The notes beneath the pieces are model-generated. The model searched no databases and was not told the DNA's origin. It worked only from the letters and a program-made list of their open reading frames with translations. A program made the position numbers and the translations under genes. 5,680 nt of DNA from JBFXEO01 sp050180015 (GTDB lineage: Bacteria; Bacteroidota; Bacteroidia; Bacteroidales; Tenuifilaceae): assembly GCA_050180015.1 (NCBI GenBank), contig JBFXEO010000192.1, positions 1 through 5,680 of the forward strand. Direction: 5' to 3'. Positions 5,616 through 5,680 of this stretch are shown one piece after another. How positions within the stretch are numbered: the stretch's first letter is position 1; every line of letters starts with the position of its first letter.

Positions 5616-5680
5616 ATGATTAAGAGAATAACCGCAATACTGCTTATCTTTTTGGCCAATGTAATGTTGTTGGTTCATGC
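5616..5680 (+). CDS. 5' end of an exported protein gene, cut by window end
   Basis: An open frame starts at ATG 5616 and continues past the window edge, giving 21 full codons. The visible residues look like a signal peptide: MIKR supplies a short positive N-terminus, followed by the hydrophobic core ITAILLIFLANVMLLV and then His with a probable Ala at the cut. AGGTG lies immediately before the ATG, and a -7-like box sits 18 nt upstream. It is divergent from the kinase operon. The mature protein is not visible, so no function can be assigned; a periplasmic or outer-membrane protein, possibly a lipoprotein, is the expectation. Confidence 0.6.
   Translation, partial: MIKRITAILLIFLANVMLLVH

Noticed and set aside
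1..5680. CRISPR array, tRNA or rRNA gene, insertion sequence, attachment site
   Set aside because: I looked for regularly spaced repeats, tRNA-like cloverleaf sequence, transposase motifs and terminal inverted repeats, and found none I could support.

Overview
The window reads as a member of the Bacteroidota. The evidence is AT-rich intergenic DNA, translation starts that mostly lack a strong Shine-Dalgarno sequence, promoter-like elements of the TTTG / TAnnTTTG type, a LytS-type kinase whose last box reads SLATQITMERL (a form common in this phylum), and a long PiT phosphate transporter with a C-terminal PhoU-like domain. A narrower placement, such as Bacteroidales/Marinilabiliales, is only a guess. 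The first ten bases match the 3' end of the common Illumina adapter, so the left edge is probably a raw contig end.

Layout. Positions 11-260 are non-coding and carry inverted repeats upstream of a plus-strand pair: a PhoB/OmpR-type response regulator (261-953) and, 14 nt later, a bacteriohemerythrin with all seven iron ligands (968-1375). Positions 1376-1531, between two convergent genes, hold a nested inverted repeat and a strong hairpin/T-run terminator. The minus strand then carries, in order of transcription, a LytS-family histidine kinase (5398-4631), a LytTR response regulator overlapping it by 7 nt (4637-3885) and, after 115 nt, the PiT transporter (3769-1532). The kinase promoter is a close match to the Bacteroidota consensus and encloses a perfect 13-nt palindrome. 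The transporter has a weaker promoter of its own. At the right end, a plus-strand gene begins at 5616 with a signal-peptide-like N-terminus and runs out of the window. A 41-codon minus-strand ORF (5581-5456) in the divergent intergenic region may or may not be real.

How the genes may work together (inference). The kinase and LytTR regulator are almost certainly a co-translated two-component pair. The transporter lies co-directionally downstream and could be a target or a read-through partner. The PhoB-like regulator has no kinase beside it; its co-directional partner is an oxygen-binding hemerythrin, which suggests a link to oxygen or redox state, while the nearby phosphate transporter raises the alternative of a phosphate response. 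Nothing here amounts to a clearly new system. The most unusual points are the regulator-hemerythrin pair, the almost sensorless kinase with its Asn-substituted receiver partner, and the structured convergent intergenic region.
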